This document shows positions 23,384 through 34,090 of a stretch of DNA of 64,000 nt, piece by piece. Origin of the DNA: Coprinellus micaceus (lineage: Eukaryota; Basidiomycota; Agaricomycetes; Agaricales; Psathyrellaceae); NCBI GenBank assembly GCA_951394405.1, contig OX596335.1:2418001-2482000 (forward strand), written 5' to 3'. Below the pieces are notes generated by a model that saw only the letters and a program-made list of their open reading frames with translations, searched no databases and was not told where the DNA came from. The first letter of the stretch is position 1, and the number at the start of each line of letters is the position of its first letter. Position numbers and translations under genes: made by a program.

Positions 23384-24614
23384 TCAAAGGCGAAAAACCA
23401 GGCTAGCAACCAGAACGGCTGCACACACAAGAAGGGAACCGCGCCCCCTCAGGGTTCTAGATGACCCATTCTCGACATTCGTCACAGGAAGGAATCCGCC
23501 CAAGTCCTGAGACCGCATGACAGCAGTCGTCGTGAAAGTCGTTCTTTCTCGATTCTTTTAGCGAAAACCCAATTCAAAGAGAATGGAATACGACTCACGT
23601 TACAGTCGCGGTATTGCCATTCACAGTCGTGGTCACAGGGGACTCGACGACCATCGTAACAGTGGTTACAGAAGGGTCGGTACTCGCAGGTGGAGTGGGA
23701 AGCTGCCTCCCTCCGGTGAGTGTCACGGTGACAGGGGGACTGCCAGCGGAATTCGCTGGAAGGAAGGGGGATTGGGGAGCATGGGCGTCCTCTTGTGGTT
23801 GGGCCTGCAACTCGTTTACGCCTTCTGAGCAGCGTTCTCCCGAAGGTCTCGGGTTATTGATGCGTATAGGGATGGGGGTAATCACGTATAGCGGGTTTTT
23901 GTCGAGCGTAGACCGCTCGTAGAAGGTCATCTGGTGTGAAGGGATCCATGCATCAGCCTACACACGCACGGCTGAACCTCGAGAGCTAGTGCGAAGCTTC
24001 GCGAGACTGACGTTGTACAAACCAGCTTGAATGCAAGCTGGAATCTCGTAATTGAGATGGCGGACGGTCCCATCCTCGTCTGTAAGAAGAGTTGTTCCTG
24101 ACGACACGGTGAGATTGGTGTTGGTCTGGGAGGACGCCAAGAAGATGTTCAGCTCCTCATAGGCGGTATCCAATCTTGAGCCGGGGTTGAGTGCTTCGAA
24201 AGGCAGTTTGCCATTGCCTGAGACCTGCCACGCAAAATAGTCGGGTAAGCCCCTGGGAGTGCTAGGGGGGAGGGGGAGAAACCGGTGTTTCGCTGCAACA
24301 AAGCGACCAGGGTGCGAGTACGACAACCACGAACCTCTATTGAAATTGGGATGTTACCACCCACGTTGTGTTCTCTGAGTCGTATGAATGCAGCATTAGA
24401 GCGATTTCTTCCATTCCAACGGGGTTGAGTGGGACACGAACGAGTTAAGCGCCGGGGCGTTGATAATAGAAAGCCCGTTCGTGTATATCTGCCCGTTAAC
24501 GGGGGTCTGTGCCAGCACGATGTTCGGACTGAGTGTGAGTGAGACGAAAACGAGCGTGACGGCTGCTTGAAGCGCTGCGAAACTTGAGCCTAGGGCGGGT
24601 ACTTGAGCGTGCAT
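23384..24614 (-). CDS. Secreted, probably GPI-anchored Ser/Thr-rich protein
   Basis: Starts at ATG 24614 with a hydrophobic signal sequence (AALQAAVTLVFVSLTLSP) and likely cleavage near VLAQTPV. The mature part has a compact domain: NVGGNIPISIEVSGNGK, LNIFLASSQTNTNLTVSS, then RHLNYEIPACIQAGLYNMTF and VITPIPIRINNP. This pattern occurs in a widespread family of secreted basidiomycete proteins of unknown function. A Thr/Val-rich stalk (TTVTMVVESPVTTTVNGN) follows, and the last exon ends with NGSS and a hydrophobic tail (LLVCAAVLVASLVFRL), which looks like a GPI-attachment signal. Introns remove stops near 24391-24457, 24227-24336, 23941-24020 and 23547-23598. It probably sits at the cell surface. 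The function is unknown. Confidence 0.72.
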
Positions 24615-24876
24615 GGTTTATCCTCCAGCACAATGACTAGTGACTGCCAGAGCGATCTTGGTGGTTTCCGATATCGATGCGAAAATTTGCAGCTATAAAA
24701 GAATGAATAGCCCGAAAATGAGAAGCAAGTCAACAATACCATGTTGCAGAAGAGTGAACTGGAGTGCGAGATTGCTCCCGTATCCAGAGTGATGGTCGCG
24801 CCGTACCGTTCGCTTGGACCTGGGCTTGACCCGCAACCATATCTTGCGCCGACATCTCCTTCTTCCCTCAAACACC

Positions 24877-26098
24877 ATGGCCACGCCTCAAGCTCAGGAT
24901 TCGGAGGTTTCAGAAAATCCACCCAAACGACCACTATACGAATCCAGCACGCAATACCGCAACTGGCGCTTCTCGTTCGATCGCCTGAGGAAAACACGGG
25001 CGTCTATGAATCGGGTTGCCGTTGCTGCTATACGCACGAAGATTGACGCGGACGAGGTACGCGCGGCGTTGCTATGGAGTTGGTTCTCGTGTTCATGAGA
25101 GAGCGCTAGCCAGGATCGTCGAGCGATATCGCGTTCCTGGATGCAGACGAGGAGGTCCTGCTCGTCAAGTTTTACATCACGAAGATGATACAGCTCTCTC
25201 ACTTCCTGCAGTTTCCCGAAGAGGTCGAGGCAACGGGGATATCGTATCTTAAGCGTTTCTACCTCAAAAATACCGTTATGGACTGGCACCCAAAAAACGT
25301 AATGTGCGGAAACCTTTCGACTCACATTAGCACGTTACTGACTTGCATGTTCACGAAAGGCTGACCGCATTATACCTCTCCGCCAAAACCTGCAATTCAT
25401 GGATAGGGATTGAACACTATGTTGCCAAAATTCCGCAACTACAACCTTCCGACGTCCTTGATCTCGAGTTCCTCGTCGCCCAGAGTCTGTCTTTCGAATT
25501 TGCAGTCTGGCACCCTCACCGTGCTCTCTGGGGCATCTGGCTCGACGTACAGGTGCGTCGTTATAATCCTACGACTATGCGCCCGCACTCATCTCTTTGA
25601 AAGTCACTACCTGATATCCCTGTCCAGCTTGACATCTCAATCTACAATGACGCCCTAAAATACGTGCAAGCGTCCCGCCTAACCGACGCCGAGCTTGTCT
25701 ACACTCCCTCCCAAATCGCCGCGGCAGCCTTCTCCCTCGCTTCTCCCAACATTGCCTCCAGGTGGCTTGAGTCCAAAAACGCTTCCGATCACCCAATGAG
25801 CCCTAACGTGATAGAAGAAATCAAGACAATGATTCATTTGCAAGGTCGTCCAGCCGACATCGAATCTGTTCGCGAGATCGACAGGCGATTGAAGTTGTGC
25901 AAGAATCCGGAGAAGGTACCTGGGTCAAAAGCATATCTCGCGAAGAAGGCGGCTGAGGAGCGGGAGGCGGAGAAGAGGAGGAACAAGAAGGCTGCGACAG
26001 TGCAGAAGGCCGTAGAGGAGGGAGATCCCTTCGGAAACGAGTTGAACAATACGCATGGGGGACCCCTCGTAGATTACGACGACGACGACGACGATTAG
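24877..26098 (+). CDS. CCL1: Cyclin H (TFIIH kinase cyclin, Ccl1/Mcs2)
   Basis: The cyclin partner of CDK7/Kin28 in TFIIH, which phosphorylates the RNA polymerase II C-terminal domain. The N terminus has the cyclin H hallmark YESSTQYRNWRFS. The first cyclin fold follows (LLVKFYITKMIQLSHFLQFP, ISYLKRFYLKNTVMDWHPKN, VMLTALYLSAKT), and the second fold has FLVAQSLSFEFAVWHPHRAL and YTPSQIAAAAFSLAS. The C-terminal region is basic and helical, ending in seven Asp residues. Introns are near 25057-25111, 25309-25361 and 25552-25626. ATG 24877 is the first in frame. The minus-strand neighbour starts 262 bp away, so the two share the upstream region. Confidence 0.88.
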
Positions 26099-26362
26099 AC
26101 CTTGACAGATTTTTATTGAAGGTGCCCTGACTAGGGATTACAGGTAGGTGAATGTGTCCCAACGATCGCTTTGGATGCTTTATGACAGAAAGGCGGCGGC
26201 GAGCGTCCTGTCGAAACAGTAGGAAGTCGATGTTGGCTATTTTTTGACCTCCTCGACCCATGGTCCGAGGACGGTTCGGGAGGCTTCGAAATAGCCGCTG
26301 CGTTACGCAGGTACTTGGAAAGGTTCGCACATGTTGGATAGAAACCGGTATATTGTGTGAAT

Positions 26363-26947
26363 CTAGAAACCTGGGATAAATTAGACTCAATTGTGCGACT
26401 TGAAGCGGGGATGGAAGACTTACAACATTCGCAATCGAATGGACACAACGGAGTGTCTGATGTACGGAGGTGAAAAGTAAGTAGGGTTGGGTTTAAAGGT
26501 GCTTACCGCCTGCAGTGGGATCGATGCCCAGTTCTCCCTCTTTGTAGATGGTCCAGCCTTCCTCCGTTTTACGACCTGTGTAATGTATGAGAAGGTGCTC
26601 GAAAAGATAAGGGGGCAACACGTACGGGGCCCAGTGCCGCGCGAGTCCTTGAAGTCTTCCTCGTCTTCTTTTTCCTTCTTGGACTTTGACTTTGCACTCT
26701 TCTCGGGTGCTGGGTGGATCTTTTGGCGTTTTTGTGATATTTGGACGGAGGGGTCGAGAACTGTCTCGGGAGCTGGGCGCTTCTTTGAGGAGGAGGACTC
26801 GGCTGTGGGCTGTTTGACGGATGCCGACGCCGCCTCCTTGTCCTTCTTCTTGCTTTTCTTCTTCCGCTTCTTGTCTGGTGCTGGCTGGTTGGTAGATATG
26901 GCCTTTGGCTTGCCCTTGGAGGCGAAGATATCGTCGATTTCGGACAT
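26363..26947 (-). CDS. DUF1764 family protein
   Basis: A small, highly charged eukaryotic protein of unknown function. It starts at 26947 with the family hallmark SEIDDIFASKGK and continues with Lys-rich low-complexity blocks (KKRKKKSKKKDKE, KSKSKKEKEDEEDF). The conserved C-terminal block follows: DSRGTGPRRKTEEGWTIYKE, GELGIDPTAG, and the Cys-rich end DTPLCPFDCECCF before a TAG spliced together at 26363-26365. Three introns (about 26575-26625, 26466-26515 and 26370-26422) are needed. The short last exon supplies only part of the final Cys codon, then Phe and stop. The length and the terminal CPFDC.CCF agree with the family. Probably nuclear, judged by the basic tracts. Confidence 0.83.
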
Positions 26948-26999
26948 GTCAAGAACAGAGGCGCATTTTTTAAGGCGGAGTTGATCGATGTGACGCTGT

Positions 27000-27005
27000 C
27001 ACGTG
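27000..27005. promoter_or_regulatory. CACGTG E-box between the DUF1764 and SWI1 genes
   Basis: A CACGTG hexamer lies 53 bp upstream of the minus-strand DUF1764 start. The gap to the next confident coding codon (27379) should also contain the missing first exon of the SWI1-like gene. Confidence 0.3.
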
Positions 27006-27378
27006 GCCGGGCCCTGGGCCAGCGTCACACCTGTCTGAGGAATCCATGCAGGTGGTGGAAGCAGTGAGGTGGTACGGGAGAGATGAATGGGGCCAGGAGG
27101 AGGGCCGTGGGGCGCCGAGTGTCCCGTCCCTGCCTTGTATTTTTTGAAGGGGGGGCACCCTCTGCACAACGCAGCTGTATTTGGGTGGTGCCCAAAATGG
27201 AAATAATGCGATGGGCAGGTTGTTTTGGACAAGGTGACTCGCAACCACGTTGAGCGAATCTGTGAGCGCGGCGGTAACAAATATGCTGTAGGCCATTCCA
27301 CTTGTTTGGGCGTCTATACCCGTGCTGACATCGATTAGCCCGCAAAACGGCCAGCATCCCCAGCGTGGCCAGCAGCAG

Positions 27379-30277
27379 ATGCAGGGCTTCCCTGGATTCC
27401 CTTCCCAGGGCGCACCCGAGAGCATGTACAACATGGATCCCACCACAGTGGCCAAGCAGATGAGTGCCTTGCAGGCAGTGGGCCACGCCCGAATATCGAC
27501 CAACGCTCGAGGACCTCCCGCCTCAGCCGGCGGAACAAGCTCGGGCACATATTTCGGAGGAACTAATTCGCCCTATCCTCCCCAGAGTCACGACCTTTTA
27601 AGCACCAGTTCGAGTGCGCATGCTATACACCAAATACCGACCAATCATGCCGCCCCTCCCATGTCCAACCCATCTCTTCTTGAACCATCAATGTCCCAGC
27701 ATCCCAACGCCCGTGGCATGCACCCGCGTCAACAGGCCTTCCTAACTGGCGTCCACAACCTTCATCTCAAGCGTGGCACACCCCTCCCACCAGCCTTGAC
27801 CGGCATTCAGAACCCAAGTTTCGACCATATCACCTCCAGTTGGAATGCGATCGAGCCAGGCTCCGAGCCCGGATCGTTCAAACTCGCCAACAAGGATGTC
27901 AACCTATTCAAGATGTGGGGACTCGTGTTCCAGCATGGTGGCTTTGAAACAGTGCGTCGTCAGCATTTCACGCCTTTTGAACAGCACTCACCCCGACCAG
28001 ATGACCAGCAACGGCACCTGGACCCAGCTCCTGCCCCAGTTCGACCTCCCAGAAGAGTTCCCTTTTTCTAATGGCACAACATCAGTCGCAGGGATGTTGG
28101 CGCAGTACTACAGGGCCATCTTGTTCCCATTCGAAGAATCGTACAAGAAGAACATGCAGGAAACACAGAGAAAGGCGAATATGGCCAGCCAGCAGGGGAA
28201 TATGGGCCAGAATATGGCTCAGAGGGGCGTTCCTGGTGGTCCGCAAGGAGGAATGAACAGTAACGCAATGGCGATGCAACAACGGATGGGCATGAATCCG
28301 ATGAACCAGGGTGCCACTCCCAGTCCCCACAATATGGCGCAGCCTCCAAACGGTGCCCAACGATTTCCCATGAATCAACCGCCCCCTCAGCGGCCCCAAT
28401 CGGCCATGATGATACCTCCTGGCGGTGACGCGATGCTCCCTGTGGGTCAGATTCCAGAAGTCAATCTACTGGACCAGGATGTTCAGGGCATCAAAAGGAA
28501 GCTAGATTCTAGCGAGTTGGACAACAAACGCGTGAGGCCACGAACAGGTTAGTTAATCGTTTCCTCTCACGGAAACAGCGAAATGCTGACGGTGCTTCTT
28601 CTCTCCAGACGGCCCAGATGGCAGTCCAGTATGTATTCATTTTCTAGAGCTTCGTCCGGGCTTGGTGTCTAAATACTTCTCTTTTAGATGCCCTTGGGCG
28701 TCCTCGATCGTCACCCCTCCGAACCCCCAATTCACCCATCTCAGATGACCCACCCAACACCTCCGAACGTAGTCCGTCCGCGTCAGCAGCCGTCTCGTCG
28801 GAAAATTGAATACCTACCCCTGGCACGCGAGGTGGACACCTATGGCGGACGAGATCTCAAGTTGATCGAAAACGAATACGCGAATACAAATGGGCGACGG
28901 ATTCGCGAGATCAACGAGTGGGGGCCAATCGACATTGAACATCTCACCTTGTCGATACGCTCGAGGCTCTCGAGTGAGCTATCATGGGGTCTTACAGCTT
29001 TCTCTCTGCTTTCCACCATGCGGGGACAGCAACCAGGCTCTGGCTTTCCGATTATGAACTGTCCCGACCTTCTGGAGGAGATTCTTGACCTCGCCGAGGA
29101 CCTCGCATTTGACGGTCCCGAATCTCAGCCCGATGACCAACTCTTCCGCGAACCTCTGGAAATCCACACCCACAGGCAACTGACGAACATCGTCCTCGAA
29201 AGGCATCTACAGCCTTTTGCAGCTCTCGAAAGGCATCAAGGTTCTAAAGATTCCGCCGTCGGTCCCATGCAGCGTCCAGCGAATTATGTTCTAGCGGTGG
29301 TCAACATTATCCGCAATTTGTCCACGGTCAATGATAACATTCAATGGCTATCACGGCACGAACGCGCAATCGACCTTTTACTACGACTTGGTGCCATTGT
29401 TACGAAGGATGGCGTTCCAACGCCAGCGTCCCCAATGCTCTCCCTCTCGGACCTCGTAGAAATACGAAAGGATACCATTTATACCCTCTCCGCTCTTGCA
29501 GAGCATATCCCCGTCCCCCCTACCAATCCACTGTCCAAGGACGTCCTGAGAATGGCGCGGCGAACCATCGACCTCGCTGCATCATATCTCGTTGACCCGG
29601 TGGATGCAGTCTCCCCTCTCGCCTGTGTCCAACGCGCCGGCCACCCACTCAACCCCCACATTCGACCACATCCGTTCACGGATATGGCATTGGAACTCCT
29701 CGTCCACTTTATCATGCCTGATGCCAACCGTCAGGCAGTGGCGAAATCCATTCCCTCGCCTTCGCTATGGACGCTCTTTGAAGCCCTTGTCCACCGGATG
29801 CCAGTCATCGACTCCGACTTCCAGATGATGGTGCAAGAAGTGTGGCTGTCACACATCCACGATCTCACCATGGCGATCTACTCTCTCGTCTTCCTAGCAC
29901 CCCCACTTTTGAAGCAGAAGATGCGCACGGACAGAAGACTAGGGTTCAAAAACGTCATGTTACGCCTCCTGCAACGTTTTCTGACGACGCAAGATGGCCG
30001 AGCGCGTTTCTACCTCACGGCACGTCGAATAGTTGAGACGCTGAAAGCACTAGACGACTCCGTTGATCCGTTCGAGAACCCCGTCGACTCGTCGGCCCCG
30101 GCGCTGTCGTTTGGTATGGGCTTCGCGGACTCAAATGACAGCGGGCAAGAGAAGGGAACCGGTTTGTTGGGTGCGCATCGGGATCTTGGATGGGAGATCC
30201 TTAACACGCGCGAGGTCCAGGGTGACGATTTGATGTTCAGAGAGCTGGAAAGCCTGGTCCGTATTGAGTGTCAGTGA
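27379..30277 (+). CDS. SWI1: ARID subunit of the SWI/SNF chromatin remodeller (Swi1-like)
   Basis: Contains an ARID DNA-binding domain followed by the conserved Swi1 C-terminal helical domain. The ARID runs from RQQAFLTGVHNLHLKRG through LFKMWGLVFQHGGFET, then across an intron to TSNGTWTQLLPQFDLPEE and LAQYYRAILFPFEESYKK. The middle is Gln/Met/Asn-rich (a low-complexity activator-like linker). The C-terminal block starts at RKIEYLPLAREVDTYGGRDL, continues INEWGPIDIEHLTLSIRSRL and ends at TGA 30275-30277. Introns are near 27952-28000, 28551-28608 and 28629-28687; the exon between the last two is only 20 nt (28609-28628). The listed start is the first in-frame ATG. The frame is open back to an intron-acceptor-like TTAG near 27340, so a short 5' exon upstream is likely. 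Confidence 0.8.
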
Positions 30278-30454
30278 ATCTGTAGGCGGACCTGTGTTCA
30301 TTCAACTTACATATTCGGCTTCTTTTTGATTACAACTCAGTCATCGCCGTTGCTGTGACTGCCTTATGCTGCGATCTTTGTTGTGTTTGTATCTTTACTG
30401 TATATAATCTCGAATGTTTGGGCGATGCCGCGAGAGGAAGGGTCATCGCCGGTG

Positions 30455-30460
30455 CACGTG
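30455..30460. promoter_or_regulatory. CACGTG E-box upstream of the arrestin gene
   Basis: CACGTG lies 104 bp before the arrestin ATG (30564), in the 286-bp gap after SWI1. It is the third such hexamer in a gene-proximal position in this window. Regulation by a bHLH factor is only suggested. Confidence 0.3.
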
Positions 30461-30563
30461 ACGGGTATGGATGATAGATGAGGGACGAAGGCTGTTGCTT
30501 CTGAAACAGGACAATGGCTCTGGCAGACTTCATAACGCCGGCCAACTTCTCTTGCCCTACCCC

Positions 30564-32589
30564 ATGGCAGACCATCTCCCGCCCCCAAGCTACTCCCAGC
30601 AGGACCCCGTAATCACCCCAAGGCGCGCTGGGGAACACAGTGCGAATGCGAGTGTAGAACCCCAGATCGTCTTGCTTCCGACGACAGTGGATGCGGTCAA
30701 CTTTCAGACAGGGTACCTCGGAGCTGAAGAGGAACGCGCCGCCATCGAGGGAGAGATTCAGGTCAAAGGCTTCGATCCCGCTAAATGGAATCGGGTGTGC
30801 GTGTCCTCAATCTCGCACTTTGGCGCTCTGTGCTGACTCTGATATATCTTCTAGCTCCGTCTCACTGAGAACTTTCGAACGGGCGTACTTGCGCGAAATC
30901 GAGCTTGGGTTCACAGAGGTCGACCTATACACAAGACATGGAGGGCATGGCAGCTTTCCAGTATCCTTCCCATTCTCCATTCCCCTCATGCCCGACACCC
31001 CACAGTCCATGCACACGACGCACTCGGTCCTCGCGCACACATTAACAGCGCTTGTACACCCGGCTGATCATTCGCAACAGTCGCTGCGGAAGAGCCTGAC
31101 CGTCTATACGAGGCGATACACGTCCCCATCGAGCCTCATAGCAACCTCCCCAGAGGTATTTAGCTTCGAGGAGCCTACTAGGGTCGAGGTTCAGGTCCCT
31201 AGGACGAGCTTCACGTCGGGAGAGGACGTCCCGCTCTATGTCACGATCCCACCGCCCAAGCGTGAGCTTGTGGTTGACAAGGGACTGCGGCTACGTAACG
31301 TTCAAGTTGAACTCATACGTGTTATCAAAGTCAAACGGGAGAATGACGAGGATAACAGCGATACCGATTCGAATGCAGAGGAGATCACGCCAACAAGGGA
31401 CCGCGGGTATGTGGAGGAGCCGGAGCCCTCTACTTCAGAGGCATCACAAACAAGAAGTCAACAGCAGCCTTTGTCAACCAGCAAGCCCCCGCCGTCTCCT
31501 CTATTCCTAGGCTCATCCTACCGGACAGTCATCGCCCGCTCAGGTGCCTCCTGCCGATTCCACTCTTCTCGCCCAATCCAGCTGCGTTTCCTACTCCACC
31601 AGACACTGACCTCGACCCCGTCGGAATCTCGTATCAATTTGGTACCCAACGAACCCGGCCATAGCGACGCAGAAAGCGCCTTAATCAGCCAAACAACACT
31701 ACTTCACAATGTCAAGTTCCACATCAAGGTGTACGTGTCCTTCGTGGACACGACGACGCATACCGAGCGGATTTCGCATATTGTGATCCCCATCGTTATC
31801 CTCCCGCCTCCTGCGCGGTTGCCGCAGGTACCCCCAACGATTGACGAGGCGTACTCGAAAAAACATGACCGCCCGCCGACGCAGACGAACCGATATGATG
31901 AGGACCCTTCTATTCCTCACTACTCTGATGCGGGCCCGTCAGTCCCTCACTACTCAGAGGCGGGCCCCAGTGTGGTGCCTGGAGCTCCTCCCCCCTTCGA
32001 CGACAGAGAGGCTCCCCCTCCGTTCTTTGCGACTGAGCACGAAGCATCCACTTCGTCGAGACTCCCGACATTTCAAGAGTCTGAGAACGAAATTATCCTC
32101 CCAGATGCTGACCCACGAGCAAACCTCCCATCGGTCTTTCCTGAAGTGCCAGGCGAAGGGGAACTTTTTGGTTTCCTTCCGTCGCAGCAGTTCGATGGGC
32201 ACTCCGAAGACATGCAGCGGTCCGATACGCCTCCGCCAACACTGGAAATGGCCTCGCACGACACAGATCTCACCTCTCTTGCAGACCTTCATGATTCTGG
32301 ACACGTCACCATCGAAGCAATGAACCTTGTGCAGGTGCTGGAGCCGCACGGTGACGTAGTCCTGGACACCTTGGACAGTAACGAACAACCGCCACCTCCA
32401 CCACCGGCCATGGACGACCCATCCGACCCACCCCCGTCCATCGATTCTGCGTTCAGGACACCGGCAGCAATGGGCCAGCAACGCCCCGCTACACCACCCT
32501 TGCCGCCGTACCTTACGCCAGCTGATGAAGTTCGCCATCACGAACACGACCATGAGCACGTTAACCGCCCCCCTCCTTATGTGGATTAG
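30564..32589 (+). CDS. Alpha-arrestin (ART-type) trafficking adaptor
   Basis: An arrestin-like adaptor of the kind that recruits a NEDD4/Rsp5 ubiquitin ligase to plasma-membrane transporters. The arrestin beta-sandwich is recognisable from IVLLPTTVDAVNFQTGYLG and AAIEGEIQVKGFDPAKWN, through VSVSLRTFERAY, FPFSIPLMPDTP and YTRRYTSPSSLI, to RVEVQVPRTSFTSGEDVPLY and FHIKVYVSFVDTTTHTERIS. PY-type motifs for WW domains occur at both ends: LPPPSY at residues 4-9 and RPPPYVD at the very C terminus. In the tail, HYSDAGPSVPHYSEAGPSV is a short tandem repeat (31918-31975), followed by acidic Pro-rich sequence. One intron (about 30798-30855) is needed. ATG 30564 gives MADHLPPPSY. The partner transporter is unknown. 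Confidence 0.78.
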
Positions 32590-32882
32590 GCAGTATATCC
32601 CACGGAAACCCATGTACCGTCATCCGTCCATCCTCTAGAGTGATATAATTGGCGGTCCCAGTCAAGCATTATTACAAGTGTGGTAGTTAAACAAACAGGG
32701 AGAAGAACCTTTCAAGGCCAGTAAAATGGGACCGAAAAAGTGGTAGAGGCAGGTGTGATATAATAAACAGCGCAAAGTAGGAGGGTGAAAAGTCATGCAT
32801 ACATCGGATGAGCGCTGCGGTGGGGAAGAAGGCGCCAAGTCGACGATAGTGAAAAGGTCGACGATCTCGTTTCTGAATATTT
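32590..32882. other. Convergent 3' gap between arrestin and Rab5 genes
   Basis: This 293-bp AT-rich stretch lies between two stop codons. I see no gene. It probably holds both 3' ends. Confidence 0.4.
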
Positions 32883-33948
32883 CTAGCAGTTGCAAGCGTC
32901 CTTAGTCTTGGCAGCGTTTTGGTCCAAGTTGACGTTCTGTGACTGCGAGCCTTCTCCGCGGTTTCCAGCGAGGCCTGGTCGGCCGGCGCTGTTTCGTGCG
33001 GAGGCGAGGATGTGTTCGATGGGGATCTTCTTGGCTAAGAGCGCAGTTTCAGTGCACAAGCGCTATGGTAGTGCATACGACGTCATGTTGACTCACCGAT
33101 TTCTGTGAAGATTTCGACGATACCCTCGCCCGTCTTGGCACTAGTCTCAAAGAACAGGAGGCCAGCCTCGGTCGCATATGCTTGGGCCTCCTCCCTGGGA
33201 ACCTGCCTTAAGCTCTCGGGCTCCCCAGAGGGTGCGGGGGCTTCGCCGCCGGTTTCCGTCGCATCGTCCGCGTCTTCCTCGGATACGGAGTCGGAAGCGT
33301 CGCCTGAGGAGAATGCGGACTGGACGAGGTCGACCTTGTTGCCGGCGAGGGCGATCACGATGTTGGGGTTGGCTTGACGCTGCAGTTCCTTGACCCACGA
33401 CTTGGCCTTTTCGAGACTACTGGCCTTCGTTACGTCGTAGACGACCACGGCTGCCTGAGCGTTGCGGTAGTACATGGGCTACTCTCGCAGGATAGGGAGG
33501 TGAGAGAGACGAATGGTGAGCGAGACACATGTGATGGGTAAGGGGACATACTGCGAGGGAGTGGAAACGCTCCTGGCCAGCTGTGTCCCAAATCTCATAT
33601 CTCAGGATGCGATCCTCCAGGCGACATTTCTGCGTCAAGAAAGCGGCTCCAATCGTCGGCTCCTTGTTGGGTTGGAACTCGTTGTTGACCTGGGAGATGT
33701 GGGGTTAGACCAGGCGGACCTCGATGATTGGAGGGTGGTTCGACGTACGAATCGTAGTACAACCGATGACTTTCCGACGGCAGCCTCGCCTACAAGGATC
33801 CAATGGTTGAGCAAACGCTCCAAGGGAGTATAATTTGAAGACCAGAACCAGGGTTACAGGCTCTCAGAGGGAATTGTGAATACACACCTAGCAGAACGAG
33901 CTTCACCTGGACAGATTTGTCGGCTGGTGCTGCGGTCTGATCAGCCAT
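32883..33948 (-). CDS. Rab5-family GTPase (Vps21/Ypt5-like)
   Basis: An early-endosome Rab. All nucleotide-binding motifs are present: the P-loop G..AAVGKSS, effector region [19 protein letters not shown] (Rab5-type), the G3 box [28 protein letters not shown], the G4 box GNKVDL and the G5 box ETSAKTG. Between G4 and G5 there is an extra acidic stretch of about 30 residues ([17 protein letters not shown]) not found in standard Rabs. The protein ends in DACNC, a CXC prenylation signal typical of Rabs. Start at 33948 ([16 protein letters not shown]). Four introns (near 33850-33890, 33700-33750, 33475-33550 and 33040-33100) fit. Confidence 0.88.
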
Positions 33949-34090
33949 TGGAGAAATAATGGGGAGAGGGGTATCGGAGATGGGAGAAGGAGGAGGAGGA
34001 GGAAAGTTGCCAAGGCACAGCGCAGTGTGTGGCAGTGGGTCTTCTATTTGTTTCCTGTTTGGGTATTGGAATCACAGAATCCAACTATAT

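Noticed and set aside
25821..26390. Long antisense frames over cyclin H and other genes
   Set aside because: They mirror the codon use of the true genes on the other strand and have no family motifs.
26570..26984. Plus-strand frame across the DUF1764 gene with runs of Phe and Ser
   Set aside because: It is the reverse complement of Lys/Glu-rich codons of the minus-strand gene.
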